NCBI GenBank assembly: GCA_022749755.1
Contig: CM040440.1
Location: 9,783,269-9,847,268, forward strand
Reading direction: 5' to 3'
DNA length: 64,000 nucleotides
Origin: Azadirachta indica
Lineage: Eukaryota; Streptophyta; Magnoliopsida; Sapindales; Meliaceae
Made by a program: the position numbers and the translations under genes. A model generated the notes under the pieces. It had not been told where the DNA came from. It was given only the letters and a program-made list of their open reading frames with translations, and searched no databases. Each line of letters begins with the position of its first letter. Position 1 is the stretch's first letter. Below, one piece after another: positions 1 to 14,999 of this stretch.

Positions 1-980
1 TAATAATAATAATAATAGCTCGGAGTCATTTGACGTGTACCGTCTAATACCACCGATTGAAGAAAACTGCCACGTGGCTTAAATGTATCACCGAAACTTT
101 CTTAAAACCCTCCCAATAATATGGTAACTATCAAATTTTTATTTTTATTTATTATTATTTTTTTGTTCTCTAAAATATTGTAACTATCAAAAGGCTAACA
201 CAGAATTTAGTAACGAGAGAATAACTGAAAATATAAATGAAAACAAATATGCAATCAAAACAAACCCAATTTCACTCACAATAATTAACCCAATCACATT
301 TTATATACCAACAATATCTATGGTTTTAGTGTATTTAATTGGTTACATTTACTAGGAAAGGATGTATGTAGATATGTAGACGTAGAAGTAGATGCAGAGG
401 CAGTCATATCAACTATGTGTCTATTGAATAGATAAGTGTGAAGAGTAGCTAATTACATGTCGGGAAGATGCTGAAAGGGTTATGTGACTTTTTTCTTTCC
501 TTGGCTATGTGCTGTACAGAACAAAACGCTTTTGATGGAGTGGTAAGAAACTCCCCTCTGTATGAAGATATGGGCTTTTATGGGGTAGAAAATGAAGCAA
601 ACAGCCAGCCTCTCCTCCTTTTATAAGAGACCAAACCCTTTCTGACTGAACCAACCACGTAATGTAATTTTCTCTCCTTCGTACCAATATTACGTTTTTT
701 CTTTTTCTTCAAAACAATAGAAAATGTCAAGCAGGTAATCGGGGTTATCCTTTTTTTTCTCAGCTCCGGATGTGCCGCCCGTGTTTGCACATAGACCCAT
801 TAGTCATAGCGATCATCATCATCTCTATGCTTTATGGAGATGATCCAACTGACTTCAAAACTGGCAAACCTGCACTTTTCTTAAGGCAGCAAGACATATT
901 TCGGCACACATGACAGCACAAACCAAGTTGCTGAATGCAAAGACTATAACCCATCACTTTCAATAACAACCTCCAGCCTC
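1..980. other. UPF1 3' flank and AT-rich spacer
   Basis: The part next to position 980 must hold the 3' UTR of the minus-strand UPF1 gene. I see no clear poly(A) signal that fixes its end. The rest is spacer opening with a short TAA microsatellite. I see no coding exon or RNA gene in it. Confidence 0.5.
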
Positions 981-3900
981 TCAGCCATTATACTGGGCCT
1001 TCTGGTTTTGAGAGCCCTGACCCTGCTGAGGTGGCTGCTGTTGTGAAGCCTGCAAGTTTAGTGGTTGAGTGTTGTAGTGGGCAAAGGGTTGCGAGTAGAG
1101 AGAATTCATCAAACCCTGCACAAAAGTTGGCAACACACGTAATTGCTAACAGAAGACAGATAGCCGCAAGACAAGTCAAAACTGGCCAAAATAAGCAAAT
1201 TGCTATATTTAACAGTTGAAAATAATCAGTGTAACATGTCACATGTTTCAGCAGATGATTTTTCGGGGGGCCAAATGTCTCTGTCTGCACTTTTTGGTGA
1301 TTATACTAAAATAAAACAAATTTCTATCAACCAGCAAAGGCAGAAGAAAAAACCTGAGACTGAAGTGCATTGGGATTCGCCACACCAAAGTGGCTCTGTG
1401 ACGCATCATCTTGTGTGGGCTCATTAAAGCCAACCTGTGTAAATAGACCTTGTGATCCATGAGCCATGTAGTCCTGTGAACATCAGGATTAGATATAGCC
1501 AGAGGAAAAATACAACAGCCTATGCTTATCAAAGGATGGCAACTCAGAGTATACCTGAGACATGAAATCATTCCCACTGCCAAAACGAGAATATCCAGCT
1601 TGGGAATTCTGGTTTAAGAAGTTCCCAGGAAAACCAGCCTGAGCTCCTTGTGTAACATAATCAACAGCATAGCCACTCTGAGAAGCCTGTAAACAGGTCA
1701 ACATGTCAAGATAAAAATCTATATGTTGATCATGTGATGGCAGGCTGGAGACTTTAGTTTTGGGCGAAAACTTCGAAGAGTACACTTAAGTTTAACAATT
1801 CTGAAAAACGTCTACATTACTTTCATAATGTTAATGGACTTCAGTTGATCATGTGATGGCAAGCTGGAAACCTTAGCTTTTGGGAGAAAACAACGAAGAG
1901 TACACTTAAGTTTAACAATTCTGAAAAACGTCCACAGTACTTTCATAATGTTGATGGACTCAGTTGTTTCCAATTTGGCAAAGCTATTTTTGACATGGAA
2001 TCTTACCACGTCTAGGTTTCCATATTTGCTCCAACAAATCAACTTACGATTCAATGTTGTGCAGAAATGAAAATTCTGAAGACGTACCAGAAAGTTGCCT
2101 AATGTTATCCAAATTACAAAGGAAAAAAATGCCAACCACCCACTGGGTGACCCATATTTCGCTAACAATTATCGAACAGCATAGAATATAAGACCTTTAA
2201 TGTCATAAAAACCATACCTGTGTAGAAAAGTCAGCCACGTTATAAGGAACATGCGATCCTTGACTTTTGAAGTCATCACCCAAGAAGTCCTGAAGATGAT
2301 CAAAATAAGACCTCTAGGAAATTGAAATTAACAAAAATTTATGGACACAAACTTATGCACGGATAGAATGAATACCTGAGACATGCCTCCCATGGAAAAT
2401 TGATCACGAAATGCTTGACTCTGCCCCTGTACTGGCATCTGTCACATAGAACATTTATACTTTCAGGACATAATGATGTGAAGAAAGCATGATCTTTTCC
2501 CATTCCTTTTTATACAAAATAAAAAGAATACAACATAATTATGAACAGGAAGGTTTTTGAGAGGTACGAACATTATTAACAAATCCTGGTTGAGTTAGTT
2601 GACCAGCCACAGATGGCTGGCTATTTGGATTCTCAAGAGACGGGAAGTTGAAAGTAGACCCAATAGTTCCAATGGGTTGCTGAGTGGCTTGTTGGTGTTG
2701 GAGATGACTGCCAATAGGGGCGCCAGCACTGCCACGCCCAGCCCCAAAACCACGACTTCCTGGAGGAGGGACATGAGGAACAGCTCCAACAGGTCCATGA
2801 ACTGCTCCACGACTTGGAATGGCATATGGCTGAGAAGGGGGACCACCCTGAAATGGTGGAAGGGGCACACGAGGCATAGGGAACCCTGCAGGAGGCACTC
2901 CAGGTTTATGGGTACCATTAGGTGGACCAGGTGGAATATAAGAACCTGTAATTGACAAAAGAGTGATGGCTCATCAGATATCAACTGATAAAATAAGCAC
3001 AGTAGAAACCATATCAACATCATATCATTAAGTGCTCTTAACCACATAATCTACCCCAATTTTGATTATGCAGCAGATCCATGAGTTCATAAATATAATA
3101 AACACAAGAATCATCCACTTAATACACATCATATAGAGGATTCAATTGACTATACTTGCATACCCCTAGCACGACTGCCTCTTCGATCAGCATTTGGGCT
3201 AGATGACGAGATATCATTGGATACAATTCCAGGCCCACCAGAAAAGTAAAGTCTTCGGTCATTGTAAATCTATGCCAAAATACAAAAACTTCATATCAGT
3301 TTATGTTCACCCTCAAAACTGCTTCCTAACTGAAATCATGTCAGACAGCAGGAAAAACATCCACAAAAAACAAAGGCCATGAACTAACACTTGCGTCCTT
3401 TTATTCAATCATACCTTTTTGGGCTTCTGAAATTGAACCATGCTCTGTTTCAAATTGTTTAGAGGCCCTTCAACCAAGCACTCATGTTCCTATAGACCAC
3501 ATAAAACAGAAAATGCTTTGCACATTAAGGAAGTAGAAATAGTAATCATCCACAAAAATATTAATCCCAGACCATTGAACGCACCCAGTAAACAATCTTT
3601 ACATACTTCTAAAACAAGAAAATGAACAATCTGAAGCAGACTGCTGACATGATACACACAATTTCAACTTGATTACCCCAAATCAGCATAGCATTTAGCC
3701 AACTAACAGTTGCCAGAATGACTAAATAATCTTAGTGACAGTTGCATTCCACGCCATAGAAGGTGCATACACATGGAGCATAACTAAACCTTTTCTTCCA
3801 AAAGCATAACCAGAGGGGGGAGAAAAAAAAAAAAGCAGACAGGACAAACCTTATAGTGTGTCAATAAGCTATTCCAGAGGGGCTGTTTGCTCAGAACTTT

Positions 3901-6900
3901 AGGGTTTCCCAGGATGACAATACCATATCGAGCACGTGTAAGAGCAACATTAAGCCTCCGAGGATCATTAAGGAACCCAATTCCCTGTGAATGAACGGCC
4001 CAGCAGTCAACTAATGCACTAAAGCACTATTCAATATGTATATTCTTTTTTCCTTAATTTATGGTTGTTTGTTACAATATGTTAAAATGATTCCCCTAGG
4101 TAGCACCAACTTAATCATATATCAGGAGGTTAAACACAATATATTATTAACAATTTGTTGCATTACCCCAAAACACAGCTACTTCACAATAACACCTTAA
4201 CCCATAACGATAATCTGTATATCTTGTCACAATATTCTTTAACATTTTAGTATATGTAGTATCTTCATCAACTTTAGAAGGGATGTTAACATATAAAGCA
4301 CAAAACTTAAGAATGCCAAATTTCCAATTCCCTTGCCATCTCCGGGTTAAATTGAAACACAATTTTTTTCCTTGAAAAGGAAAGATGATAAAAAAAGACA
4401 CAATGAACCAAAAGGGCGTCAAAAAAATCATTCCGGTCCTTGAGAAAAATTAGGAGAGGAAGTATCCTAGTTGCATTGAATCCCCCAACCAACAGGTATT
4501 CCATTTGAAACAATGTTTAAAGACCCTAAAATACCAGAAGAACCAATTTTGTATATTAAAGGAAAAAAAGGAAAGAGAAGAATTAGCTAGTATACATCAA
4601 TTTGACATTACAGCCGAGCTGCACAAAAGTTGTAAAATTGAAATCTCAAAACTCTAAACAAAAACTGAAATCCTAATTGAAAACTCACTAAACTTGAAAT
4701 CTTAGTTCTATGACTGTGAATCCCAAAGGGAAGAAGATTATGACATCTAATCTGTGCATGGAACGCAGGGAAAAAGAGGAATGGGGGAAACAAATCGCAA
4801 AAAATTTAGCAGTCTAAGTTCATTCATCTACATTTGTAAATTGATGTTAGAATTAAACCAAAATACAAACCACCAAGGAAGATGCAATAAGAAATCTGTC
4901 ACTAAAATATGGGCAGAACTTTATACTCACTACACCGGGATTTGCAGCTTGCAATTTTAAGAAAGGTTGTTATTTGACTTTCCATACAGTTAGACAAGCA
5001 AATTACACCAAAAGGGTTCAGATAAATCAAATCCAATAAGCATGAAAAAATTGCAATAAGAAACTCATCAGTTAGATGACGATATAGAAATTTGTACTCC
5101 AAACCTGATGTTCATTACTCCTGACACAAGACAGGATAATGTAATCTTTCTCTCTTCCTTGAAATGAATCAACACTAGCAACCTGCAAAAATTGATAAAT
5201 TATGCACCCAAGGTGACCAAAGATCATGACATTCACTTGCTATTAAGACCAATATATTACCTCAATTTCCTTGTACAGTTGCTGTCTGAGAGCACCATTT
5301 CTTGACATATAATTCACAATATATGCTCTCTGTCCTTCGTATGGTGTTATCACCCCAATCTGTAGAACATTAAAACATATTTAGACTGCCAAAACATATT
5401 GGAACTTCAACCTCATACAAAATTAACAGGAAGCCCCATGTGCAGACCTGGCTAGGGACCACGCCGCTCCTCAAGAAAGTAGTAACAATCTTTTCAACAT
5501 TTGCTGCCTCAGTCCGATTCAGATAGGATGTTCCACTGGCACTAATCTCCTCTTGTCCCATCTATAAGAATATTCAGATTATAGAACATAAGTTCAGACT
5601 AGCACTAATGCAAATGAACAATGCAAAATTAAAAACTCTGCCCACACAACACCACAATTTTAATGTTCTTTTGTTATTCGCATTCAACCATATCAGCAGA
5701 CTTGTTGCTTTATATGTCAAATCATATATTTTTTTAGAATAGGGTAATGAGGGAACTAAGACAACCAACCTGAAATACTCAAATTATTTTGTTAACACAT
5801 ATACCCAAAACAAGTAAATTTGCAATGAAAAACAATTGCAAGCCCAATAGCAAGAAATAATCAAACAAGTCCAGGAGCTGGTATCCCCCCCCCAAAAAAA
5901 CAAAAAGAAATGATTCTTCTTATCATATTAAAAAGTGACCAATTGCAACCAGTATACATTCCTTCAGACTACTATAATACCTGGACATAAAAGAACATGG
6001 GGCGATTAGGCACAGGCCAAGGAAAATCAATGCCTGATGATTGCCTTTCATTGATAGTCACTCCATTCTGTAGTGTTCCTTCATAGAAGCTGTTAGAAGG
6101 AAATTCTGAAAGGGATGGGTGCATACGATATTGAACCTGAAGTTTAGGAGAACAGAATACAATGCATCAGTCTTCAGAGAGTTCATTCATGAAACAGCAT
6201 CAAACAAATACTATCAGCAACTAAAGGAATATCCCAGTCTTTTAAGGGACTATATAAGGAACATTAAAACTGCTTTCTAAAAATAAAGCATTAATCCAAA
6301 TACCCGCTAATTGTTAAGCATGAGTATTCAAATACTACAAATGCTCTACACTCATACCCTCTTACACAAATATACATTACCATGCAACATAAGCCTCATG
6401 ACTAAAGCAATTTTTCAACAATATATGGTTAAACTGCAATGAGCAGCAAAGTAGAAAGGAAATAATGCCATCACAAACTAAATGAGATATAAGGATGAAT
6501 CACTACTACTTGCAAACGTGAGAGAGCATGCCTGGGCGGAAAAAAGGAAAAAAAATGGCAAAGAAAAATCACCTGCAATCTAATTGGTTTCAAGCCAAGT
6601 AATACAAGCCTCTCAAAGAGAGATTGGGCAAGCCCAGCACGAGCAGCTTTCTTGCACATAATGACTGGACCAAGCTGACAATGATCACCAACAAGAACAA
6701 CCTAATGGAAAAGTGTCTAGTTAGATGCTAAGCATGCAGCAACGTACTACTAACATCAAATTTAATTGTAAGCACCTGCTTCGCCCCAAGAACCAACGGA
6801 ATAAGACATTCAGGTTCTGTCGCCTGAGTAGACTCATCAATAAGTACCTAGAACAGCAAAAGAGCGTAAGTATATTGTGTCCTCCAAGATAATAACAAGT

Positions 6901-9900
6901 TTACATAGAATCTTATTCAACCTGGCGAAACCTAAAGTTTGCCAACCGAGGATCTCCAGCACCAACACATGTACAACAAATGACATCAGCACTCTGTGAA
7001 ATCTCCCTCTCAGTTGCCCTCTTAAGTGCTTTGTATTTTTTCTCATCACTGCTGGACAATTCTCCTGCAAAATTTTGTAAAAAAGAAGAGAGAGAGAGAG
7101 ATAAAGTGCCATTAGCAAACCAAGGAGATGGTCCACTTCTTTCTGAATTTACACAGACAATTTTCTCCTTCATTTTCCTCCAAATACTGAAGTTCCGAGG
7201 CTAGCCTAATTTTGATTCAACATCTTAAATGTCCCATTGAAATAAAACAAAGCTGAAGAAGTCACCCATTGAAGCAGGGAAAGCAAATAAATTCCCACCA
7301 ACTACACAATTAAACTAAACCTGCCGAGTAATAAAGACAACTATGATAAATAATGAACATAAGCTATCAGAAAATACGCAGAAATTTTGAGCAGTTTAGC
7401 AAACAAAAGGCGGATTAACACCTCCATGCAATATCAGTGTGGTCATATCAGAGAATTAACATTAATGAGGTCAGCTGAGAGGACCACCACATGTTCTTGT
7501 CATATTGCCTCCAAAAGTCCAAGCATAACAAAAACAAGAAAGGCCACAAGCACATGATCTGAACTACAAAATGAGAATTCATACCAAACCTTAACTCAAG
7601 CAGACATTAAAAACCTTACTTGTAACTCAATTGAACTCGTAGTTGCATATACTAAGAGAACCATATTTTATTCTAAATTTGATATGCCAGCCAGAGAAAC
7701 CCCAATTCTAATTTAACCAATCACATTATGCAAGTGATATCTCAGCAGAAAAAAAAAAGAAGCCAGAAATTATACCAACAAGAACCCAAAAGAAAACAAA
7801 TCCAAATGCGCATGAAAATATCCTGAATCAGCTATGTCATACAAGCCAATTACTCTTAACAATCTATAAGAAAGCCCCAAAAACAAATCACCAACAGAAA
7901 TGTTGTGCAAAAGCATCAAGTAAAAATCTAACCTTGTTCATCTTTCAATTGTTGTAACTTGTGAAGTTCACTCTTCTCGGACGTGTCAAGATGTCGAACC
8001 TGCAATGAGGCATCACTAATATATGCTACAAGGGGAAGGCATACAAAATTACTAAATACAGAAACTTTATACATGCCAACAAGTTGCATTCAATATACAT
8101 ATATAACGAGATGACACACCTGATAATGAAGGGTTAAATGCTCAACTGGAGAGCTTACGGCTTCCCTTGATTTCGCACAAAGACGTACAACCTTGAGTTT
8201 AAAAGGGGGCAAAAAGAAAAGTATTCAACAAATTGACTTTCATAAGCATAATTCAACAGTGTGCCAAAATGAAAGTTCTAAAACATGTATATATATGGAA
8301 TGAAAAAGAACATAGTTTTCATTTTCCTTTTTTTTTTTTGGTTGGCTAGTTTTATGGAAAAGAAAATCATCCAAGCTTCAAATATAGGTCATGTATACAA
8401 ATACTTGCGACAAAAATATTGCATGAAAATCAAATGTCAAAAGGAAATTTTTTAATAAAAATGATGATGATGATTGGATGTCAGAGTGCCGTATATCTGG
8501 CTGCAATTATTATTCTGTTTCAAGGAAAAAGATTAGAAAGTTGAAACAGGAATCTATCCGGTGAATCTTCAGGAATCCATTTTAGCAATAAGAATGTCAA
8601 TTAGTTTGGAAAACTGTAGTGAAATTTATAATAAATAAATAAATTCACTGTTTAATATCTCCCAACAGGTATCAAATTCATTGTGGCAGTGAACAGAAAG
8701 TAAACAACAGATAATGTATAACTAACTATCGGCTGTAGCTTATGTATTTCTTCCAACTTCATGGAAAGTTTTTTCTTTACCTTTAACCCAGTGGCACTTA
8801 TCTTTTCAGCTAGTTGGTCAACGGCCACATTACTCGGTGCGCACACCAAAACCTAGTAGAAGAAAGAAAAATCATGCAGTTGTTCAACATAAGACAAACA
8901 GGGAAAAAAATAAAAAATGTAAGTGATTTTACCTGGCCTTGGCCCTGTTTGGCCATGTGATAAACAATTGCAGCAGATGTGACAGTTTTTCCTGTGCCGG
9001 GTGGACCTTGAATTAAACTTATGGGCCTCTGAAGGACACTCTTTACGGCAAAAACCTATTCATGGGGAAAAGTAAGTACCTCCCAAAACAAATGCAACAA
9101 AAATAAAGAACCCTCCTGGAAAAAAATATTAAACGGCAATAAACATTACCAAGGGAATATATAAACATATAACTTTTATCTGAATGAGGAAAACAGCTTC
9201 CACACACAAATAAGCAAACGCCTCAACATTTCTTCCGACACTCACCCAAGACATAAGTGTCATGTACTGATGACTAAGAATTTCCATATTCATGATTATT
9301 GGGTAATAAGAATAAGCAATTAAAGAAAACAAGAAATAGAATACCAAGTTGAAAAGGCAAAGATCCTGTAAAGTAATTTCATTTGATGCTAGTGACAAAA
9401 TATGTAACTCCTACATACTGACTGCTAACAAGAAATTACTGAAAAATAAGTGTCTTACGATACACATTGTATGTATCTAAACTACATGCAGAAAAATACA
9501 AAAAATAATTAGTCTAAGATTTCAAAAAAAAAAAAAAAAAAAAACTGAGCTTCTCTCAAAGAAGTGCAAACATAGAAAGCAATAAATTCAAGCATTTGAT
9601 TTAGTTAGACAGGAAATTCTAGCATTTGATGCCAAAGCAAAAAAGAATTATAACAATCAAAGCATTAAATGAACTGACATCAAAAAAGAACTATAACAAT
9701 CAAAGCATTCAATGATCTCGAGTTAAGAAGATAACCGGTTTAGCATACCTGAGATGCATTCAGCTCTGGAAGACCAGGTGCACCAAAACGACGAGGCAGT
9801 GTATTGCGAACCATCTGGACCTCAACTTCATGACCCAGCAAGTGGTGGTAAATATACCTGTGATGAAGCCATTAAGGTACCCCAAAGGCATATAATGCAA

Positions 9901-12900
9901 ACGTAAAATATATTAGACCTCAACTTCCTTGACAAACTACGTGAGCTAGTGAGGCCTGTGATTATCCCACTCAACCAGAATATGGCAGCGTAAATATGGA
10001 CAGCAATAAAATGCTTTAACCCAGCCCAACCAAAGCTCAGCCCATAAAATTATACATATAAAAATGAAAAATAATCTACCCAGGATATGACAAACCACAA
10101 GCCCACATAACCATCATAAAATGTGCAAATTTATGAGCAACTCATTATAGAAAATTTAACCCAAAAAGACTATATTATCTGCACAAGTACAAACAATGAT
10201 ATTCTTTGTCTTATTCAGTTGACAGTGTTGAAGTAGAAAAATAAATGCAAGAATCTTTTCCAGAAACATATCAATTATAAAAATATGCAAACAAAACTGA
10301 ACCAGCAGACCTACCCACTGACACTTGTTTCATCAACTGCAAAAGTTTTCATTGCCCCCTGCATCCTATCAAAGCTTGTACTTTTCCACACAAAGTCAAC
10401 ACTAAACCCATGGTTCACATCAACAGGAACTCCCTAGATACAACAGAAACAATAAGCAATTATCAACTTAAATAACAAAAGACAAGAAACTAAACAAAGC
10501 AAACTGCCAAAACTACCTGACTAGCACGAAGTTCAAGTGCAACTTCCTCTTGTGCAGTTAGCTTGATCTGAAAGAACATCAACATAATGTATGATTGCTA
10601 ACTTCATTTTCTAGAAGGAAAACAATCAACAAACATTAAAAAATAAATCTTCAATTAACAACACACTAAAAAAATTATTTAGAACTCAAATCTTGAGAAT
10701 GAACGTACCACATGCCCAACTGACTGCCACGATGGATGGGCTGCATCCCCTGAATAACGCAGCCTCAGCTCATCTCCAGGTACTAGACGCAACTCATTGT
10801 CTTCCTATAACAACAGAAGAAGCAGTTCAACTTCCATCAAAGCAAGAAATAGGAGAAGATAGAACCATGTAACAACAATAAAATTTTGAAGAACTAAAGG
10901 ACACAAAAGTGAGACAGCATAGTACCTTTGGAAAAACAAAATATGCAATGCGCTTCTTGTTTAGCCCGATATCCCATCGAATCGTGACATTGTCCTTGCT
11001 TTGAGATTCTTTCATCATCTATAACAAAATTAAGACAATAAGATTCTAAAGTGTCTAAAATAATAATAATTATATGGAGAACATGACTATAGAACAAATT
11101 AATGAATGAGCACATAATTCTGAAGGTCATGAAGCATACCTTATCGTAGTCAGCTTCAAGCTTGATAAGTGGCGCAAATACATTTTGATACTGCAGGAAA
11201 TGTGAGAGATAACAGCAATCCACAGTTAATAGCAGTAAACTATCTGTAACTTCAATATTCTCATGTAATTACCAAGTGTAATATGCATTTATTGTAAATA
11301 CAGCACCTGATATGCATCTTCATACTTCAAAGCTACAGGCTGGGGCTCATCATCGACACCAGGCTTCTCAAGATCCTCTAGTGTAGCATCAGGATTCGTC
11401 TTCCAGAGTTCTTCTACCTTGTTTATTTGTTGAGCACTGATCTGACGTGCCCTCAATTGCTCCTGTTCAGATGGGATCTGTAAAGTGCAACATGTTAGCC
11501 AGTTGAAGAAACAATGCATCACATCATAACAAATCCAAACTTTCTATATTAACATACTAACAAACTGATGTGGCATAAATGTCATGAAAGAATGAAAAAT
11601 TAATCAAATTAAACGAGATTATGGTAAAATGATACAACAGAGTGCCCAGTCAATTTGTATACAAATTTTTGAATATGTACCTTGGAAGTTTAGTATTGTA
11701 CAAAAGAAAATAAATAAAAGAGAAGAGAAAGTAATACCAACCTTAACAAGCCACTGCAAGAAACACCTATCATCAATCAAGGGACACCACTGACTCAGGT
11801 CCCAGTTCATGTCCTTCAGTGCATTAACATTCAAGCAAGGTTCCCTACAAAGAAGAACAACAACACTTTCTGTTTTGGCTGATATGAAGCCAAGGAGGAA
11901 TACATTTCGGCATCCACAGTTGTAGCACTCAAGAATAGTCTCTCCCAAAGGACTGTCTTTATGAAGACAGACTTCTTTGTGTTTTGCTCGCACCTGCAAG
12001 AGATCCCAGCAAGATAAACTAATTCAGAGAAATAACAAGATTTGATCCACACTTAGTCACCCAGTTCCATGCCACCCATACTCAACCACCAGCCAAACAT
12101 AACCAAAAATAAGTATTGAATTCCACTAAACAACCACTGACAATACCACAAACTTAAAGGGGGGCAAATCAAAGAAAATTATTCAAATTCGAGAATGAAG
12201 CACATAGAGAACATAGAAAGGTGCAAAGCAAACTGTGAAACATAAGCCACACAGCAAAAACAAATAAATGCATATCACCAGTATAACTATATTGGGTTAT
12301 TCAAAAAAAAAAAAAAAAAACTATATTGGGGCTTCTCACTAAATGAAAGCAATTCCATTAAAAGTAGAATAAGAAACTGTTAAGATCCTAATGATCATGC
12401 ATTTAAAGTATATAGGGTTACACAAGTCCACGCAACAACTAGATAGAATGCAGTTGCAAACATCAATAAGACAGAACAGTTTGAAACTTGTTAATGAAAA
12501 AAATTTATGTATAATGTTTCACTATTATATCAATCTATTTACATCTTGTTTCCTATAAATAAAAGTAGGATAGTTATCACATTACATGAACCAAATTTAC
12601 AAATTACTGGATGCCACAAGATCCCTTCCAAACAAGAAGATGCTAGGAAATTGTCAAAACCTCCACAAAATTTACTCATTTTTGAGAAAGGAATAATAAT
12701 TTCCCATCTCAATCTGAAGAAAAATTCATAGATAAATTTCTTGTCTAGATTCATTCAATTACCAAATACACAGTTTAAGAACCTCAACCCCATATCCAGG
12801 TAAAATGTCCATTGGTAAAGTATGGTCCTCACAATTGGATAAGACACATCAATTGACAGATTATTTCCTCATGCATTTTTCTCTCTGAATTCAGAACATA

Positions 12901-14632
12901 GACAGGAAAGAGTTGCTCTTTCAGTCTCATCAAGCACTAAATTCTTAAGGAACCCTTCAAAAATCTTCCCAAGTGCCAGGGCAGTTCACCAAATGAATCC
13001 ATATCAAATATCAGTATTCTGAATATATCTCCATTCCAAAATAAAACAAGTGCCTTTTAAAACCTCTTTTCCACATACAGCCAGATTCCACTTCTAAGTT
13101 ACCAATATCTTGCCCATACCTATTTCCAGTCCTCAACATTGCAAAATATTTGTTTCAGAATATTTTGAAGGAATACATCACAAAAAATCTTATTATAGTG
13201 CAATAATAAGCATCAAAATCAAGATGCTGGACCCCTATTCCTTTGAGTAGTCACATATAGTCCTCACTATTGTTTCTTCAATCTTTTGACTCCAATGCCA
13301 CAAGTAAATAATGCAATATTTTCACTTTACCCGCCAGTTAGGAAATGCAAAAATTTCAAGGTTAAACCATCAACTCCTTGTATAAAGTCTGCATTTTACA
13401 TTTCATTGATAACATTACTTAGCTAATATCAAATTCCCTAAGAACAACTCCCAAAATTATGTCTTCTTTGGCCCACTATGCATATATCCTGACCATATGA
13501 AATGCCTAAATTTTGACACTCTCGTTGAAATTAAATCCCACGTTTTAAAAGTCTACAAGGTTTAAATCTTTACTCCTAAACTCCTTTGTGCACTTAAATG
13601 TAAGCTTTTCACTAATTCTAACAGAAACTAGATTCTGATCTCTCCAATTTCCATCAGACAAACCCAGCATGACCAGAAAATTTTACATACCAAAAATGCG
13701 ATTGAAGCCATATTTCACATATTATGACTCCAATCACCATTATAGAGGTTAAAACCAAAACAAACTACACAAGCCAAGAAGAAAAAAGCTGACAAAGGAA
13801 AAAAAAACCATAAAACGATCAATCACGAATTACCCACTCCAAATTCTATCACACACCATAAAAATTAACACTTACACTTCCAGCTTCCCACCAACAGATG
13901 GAAAAATAAGAAAAAATAAACCAAACTAAGAAACAAAATAGAGAAAATTGAATGAAGTTACAAAATAATCCCTTCAATTCGCCATAACACAAAATCTACC
14001 ATAATTCAACACAAACTCTCATCCGCTTAAAGCCAACTTAAAGGTAATAATAAAAAAAAAAAAGAAACAAAACTCACCAAATGATTGACTATGTGTGAGC
14101 CGGAGGTGTTGCCTCTAGAATTGCAGAACCATTTACGGCAAGAAGGCACATTGCAACGAACAACACACGCCGGGTTCGAAACCCCACAATAACGACATGC
14201 GTGCTCGGTAAAATCCGCTTTCCCATACTCAAATCCCTCCACGTCATCGGCCGGCTCTTCAAAACTCAAACCCGCCATCCCCTCCACAATCTGACTAGTA
14301 CCAGTGGAACTATTGTTGTTATTCGCTCCTCTCTTAGAAGGAGATGACGTGGCAGCGAGAGAATCGGAGTGACGGTGATGATTGTGGTGGTGATGGTGAT
14401 CAGAGGACGTAGGTCCGGAGCGAGAATCGGAAGGAGCGGGCGGAGTCGATGTTGTGGCGGGGTCCACCGAGAGAGAATCGGAGGGTGTGGGCCATGAGAC
14501 CGGGGAGCGAAATTCCGGGTACGCGTCGAAATCGGACTCTCCTTGCGTGTTGAATTCAAGGAAGGTGTAAGCGTCTGTCCCCGTGTCCGGCTGCGACGCA
14601 GTTTCGAAGAGGTTATTCTGCTCAGAATCCAT
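981..14632 (-). CDS. UPF1: UPF1, ATP-dependent RNA helicase of nonsense-mediated mRNA decay (29 exons)
   Basis: Encodes a 1277-aa SF1 helicase that marks and dismantles mRNAs with premature stops. Exons (minus strand): 14632-14078, 11993-11742, 11477-11307, 11190-11140, 11018-10926, 10804-10709, 10567-10517, 10433-10315, 9857-9749, 9055-8933, 8852-8781, 8191-8120, 7999-7933, 7064-6922, 6847-6776, 6701-6573, 6136-5981, 5561-5448, 5359-5261, 5182-5105, 3984-3850, 3489-3415, 3269-3164, 2945-2572, 2438-2376, 2289-2218, 1686-1555, 1473-1354, 1115-981; all phases agree and every junction is GT-AG. Domains: acidic, His-rich N-tail; Cys/His zinc domain from about residue 146 (CRYCG start); Walker A GPPGTGKT at 516-523; DESTQA Walker B at about 662; [19 protein letters not shown] and ALTRARYG near 850-900; then a Pro/Gly stretch and a tail with about twenty SQ/TQ dipeptides, the usual phosphorylation sites for SMG1/ATM-type kinases. 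The start is the ATG giving MDSEQ, as in plant homologues. Intron 1 is about 2.1 kb. Confidence 0.97.
1725..1962. repeat. 119-bp tandem duplication in a UPF1 intron
   Basis: Two consecutive copies (1725-1843 and 1844-1962), each starting GTTGATCATGTGATGGCA and sharing the block AGAGTACACTTAAGTTTAAC, lie in the intron between exons 26 and 27. They differ by scattered substitutions, so the duplication is not recent. The exons either side are intact. Confidence 0.9.
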
Positions 14633-14681
14633 GAACAAACGAAATTTTAATTATTTTCTTTGTGGCTTTACGATTGAAAAA

Positions 14682-14697
14682 TTAGGGTTAGGGTTTT
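14682..14697 (-). promoter_or_regulatory. Telo-box in UPF1 5' UTR or proximal promoter
   Basis: On the gene's strand this reads AAACCCTAACCCTAA, about 50-65 bases before the start codon. Telo-boxes are common near the 5' ends of plant ribosomal-protein and translation-related genes, which suits a broadly expressed mRNA surveillance factor. Function here is inferred from position only. Confidence 0.6.
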
Positions 14698-14713
14698 TGC
14701 CGAGAGAGCGAGA

Positions 14714-14717
<4 letters not shown>

Positions 14718-14752
<35 letters not shown>
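14718..14752. repeat. (GA)n microsatellite upstream of UPF1
   Basis: An uninterrupted AG repeat of about 17 units lies about 90-120 bases upstream of the UPF1 start codon, with more broken GA tracts at 14826-14850. On the gene strand it is a CT-rich tract, which is frequent in plant 5' UTRs. Confidence 0.9.
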
Positions 14753-14756
<4 letters not shown>

Positions 14757-14999
14757 ATATGGGGCGAATTGTGTGAGTGTATGCTGTTTTGTTGTTTTAA
14801 TGTTATGTGTTGACGTTACGGTGTGGAGAGAGAGAGAAAGCGAGAGAGAGCGCGTGAGGAATGTGGTGGGAATGCCTAGCGAGATAAACGATGTGCATCA
14901 CGCGCCGACGTGATTGGGAACCATGGGTCCCAATGCTGTATGTGCACGCGAGAAGTCGAGGGGATTGGATTCATTTACTCGGCGCGTGTAACTCGTGCA

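Noticed and set aside
2599..2955. 118-codon plus-strand frame inside UPF1.
   Set aside because: Shadow of the Pro/Gly-rich UPF1 exon 24 on the opposite strand.
14170..14186. GGGTTCGAAACCCC, resembling a tRNA B box.
   Set aside because: It lies within UPF1 exon 1 coding the Cys/His domain, with no A box or cloverleaf around it.
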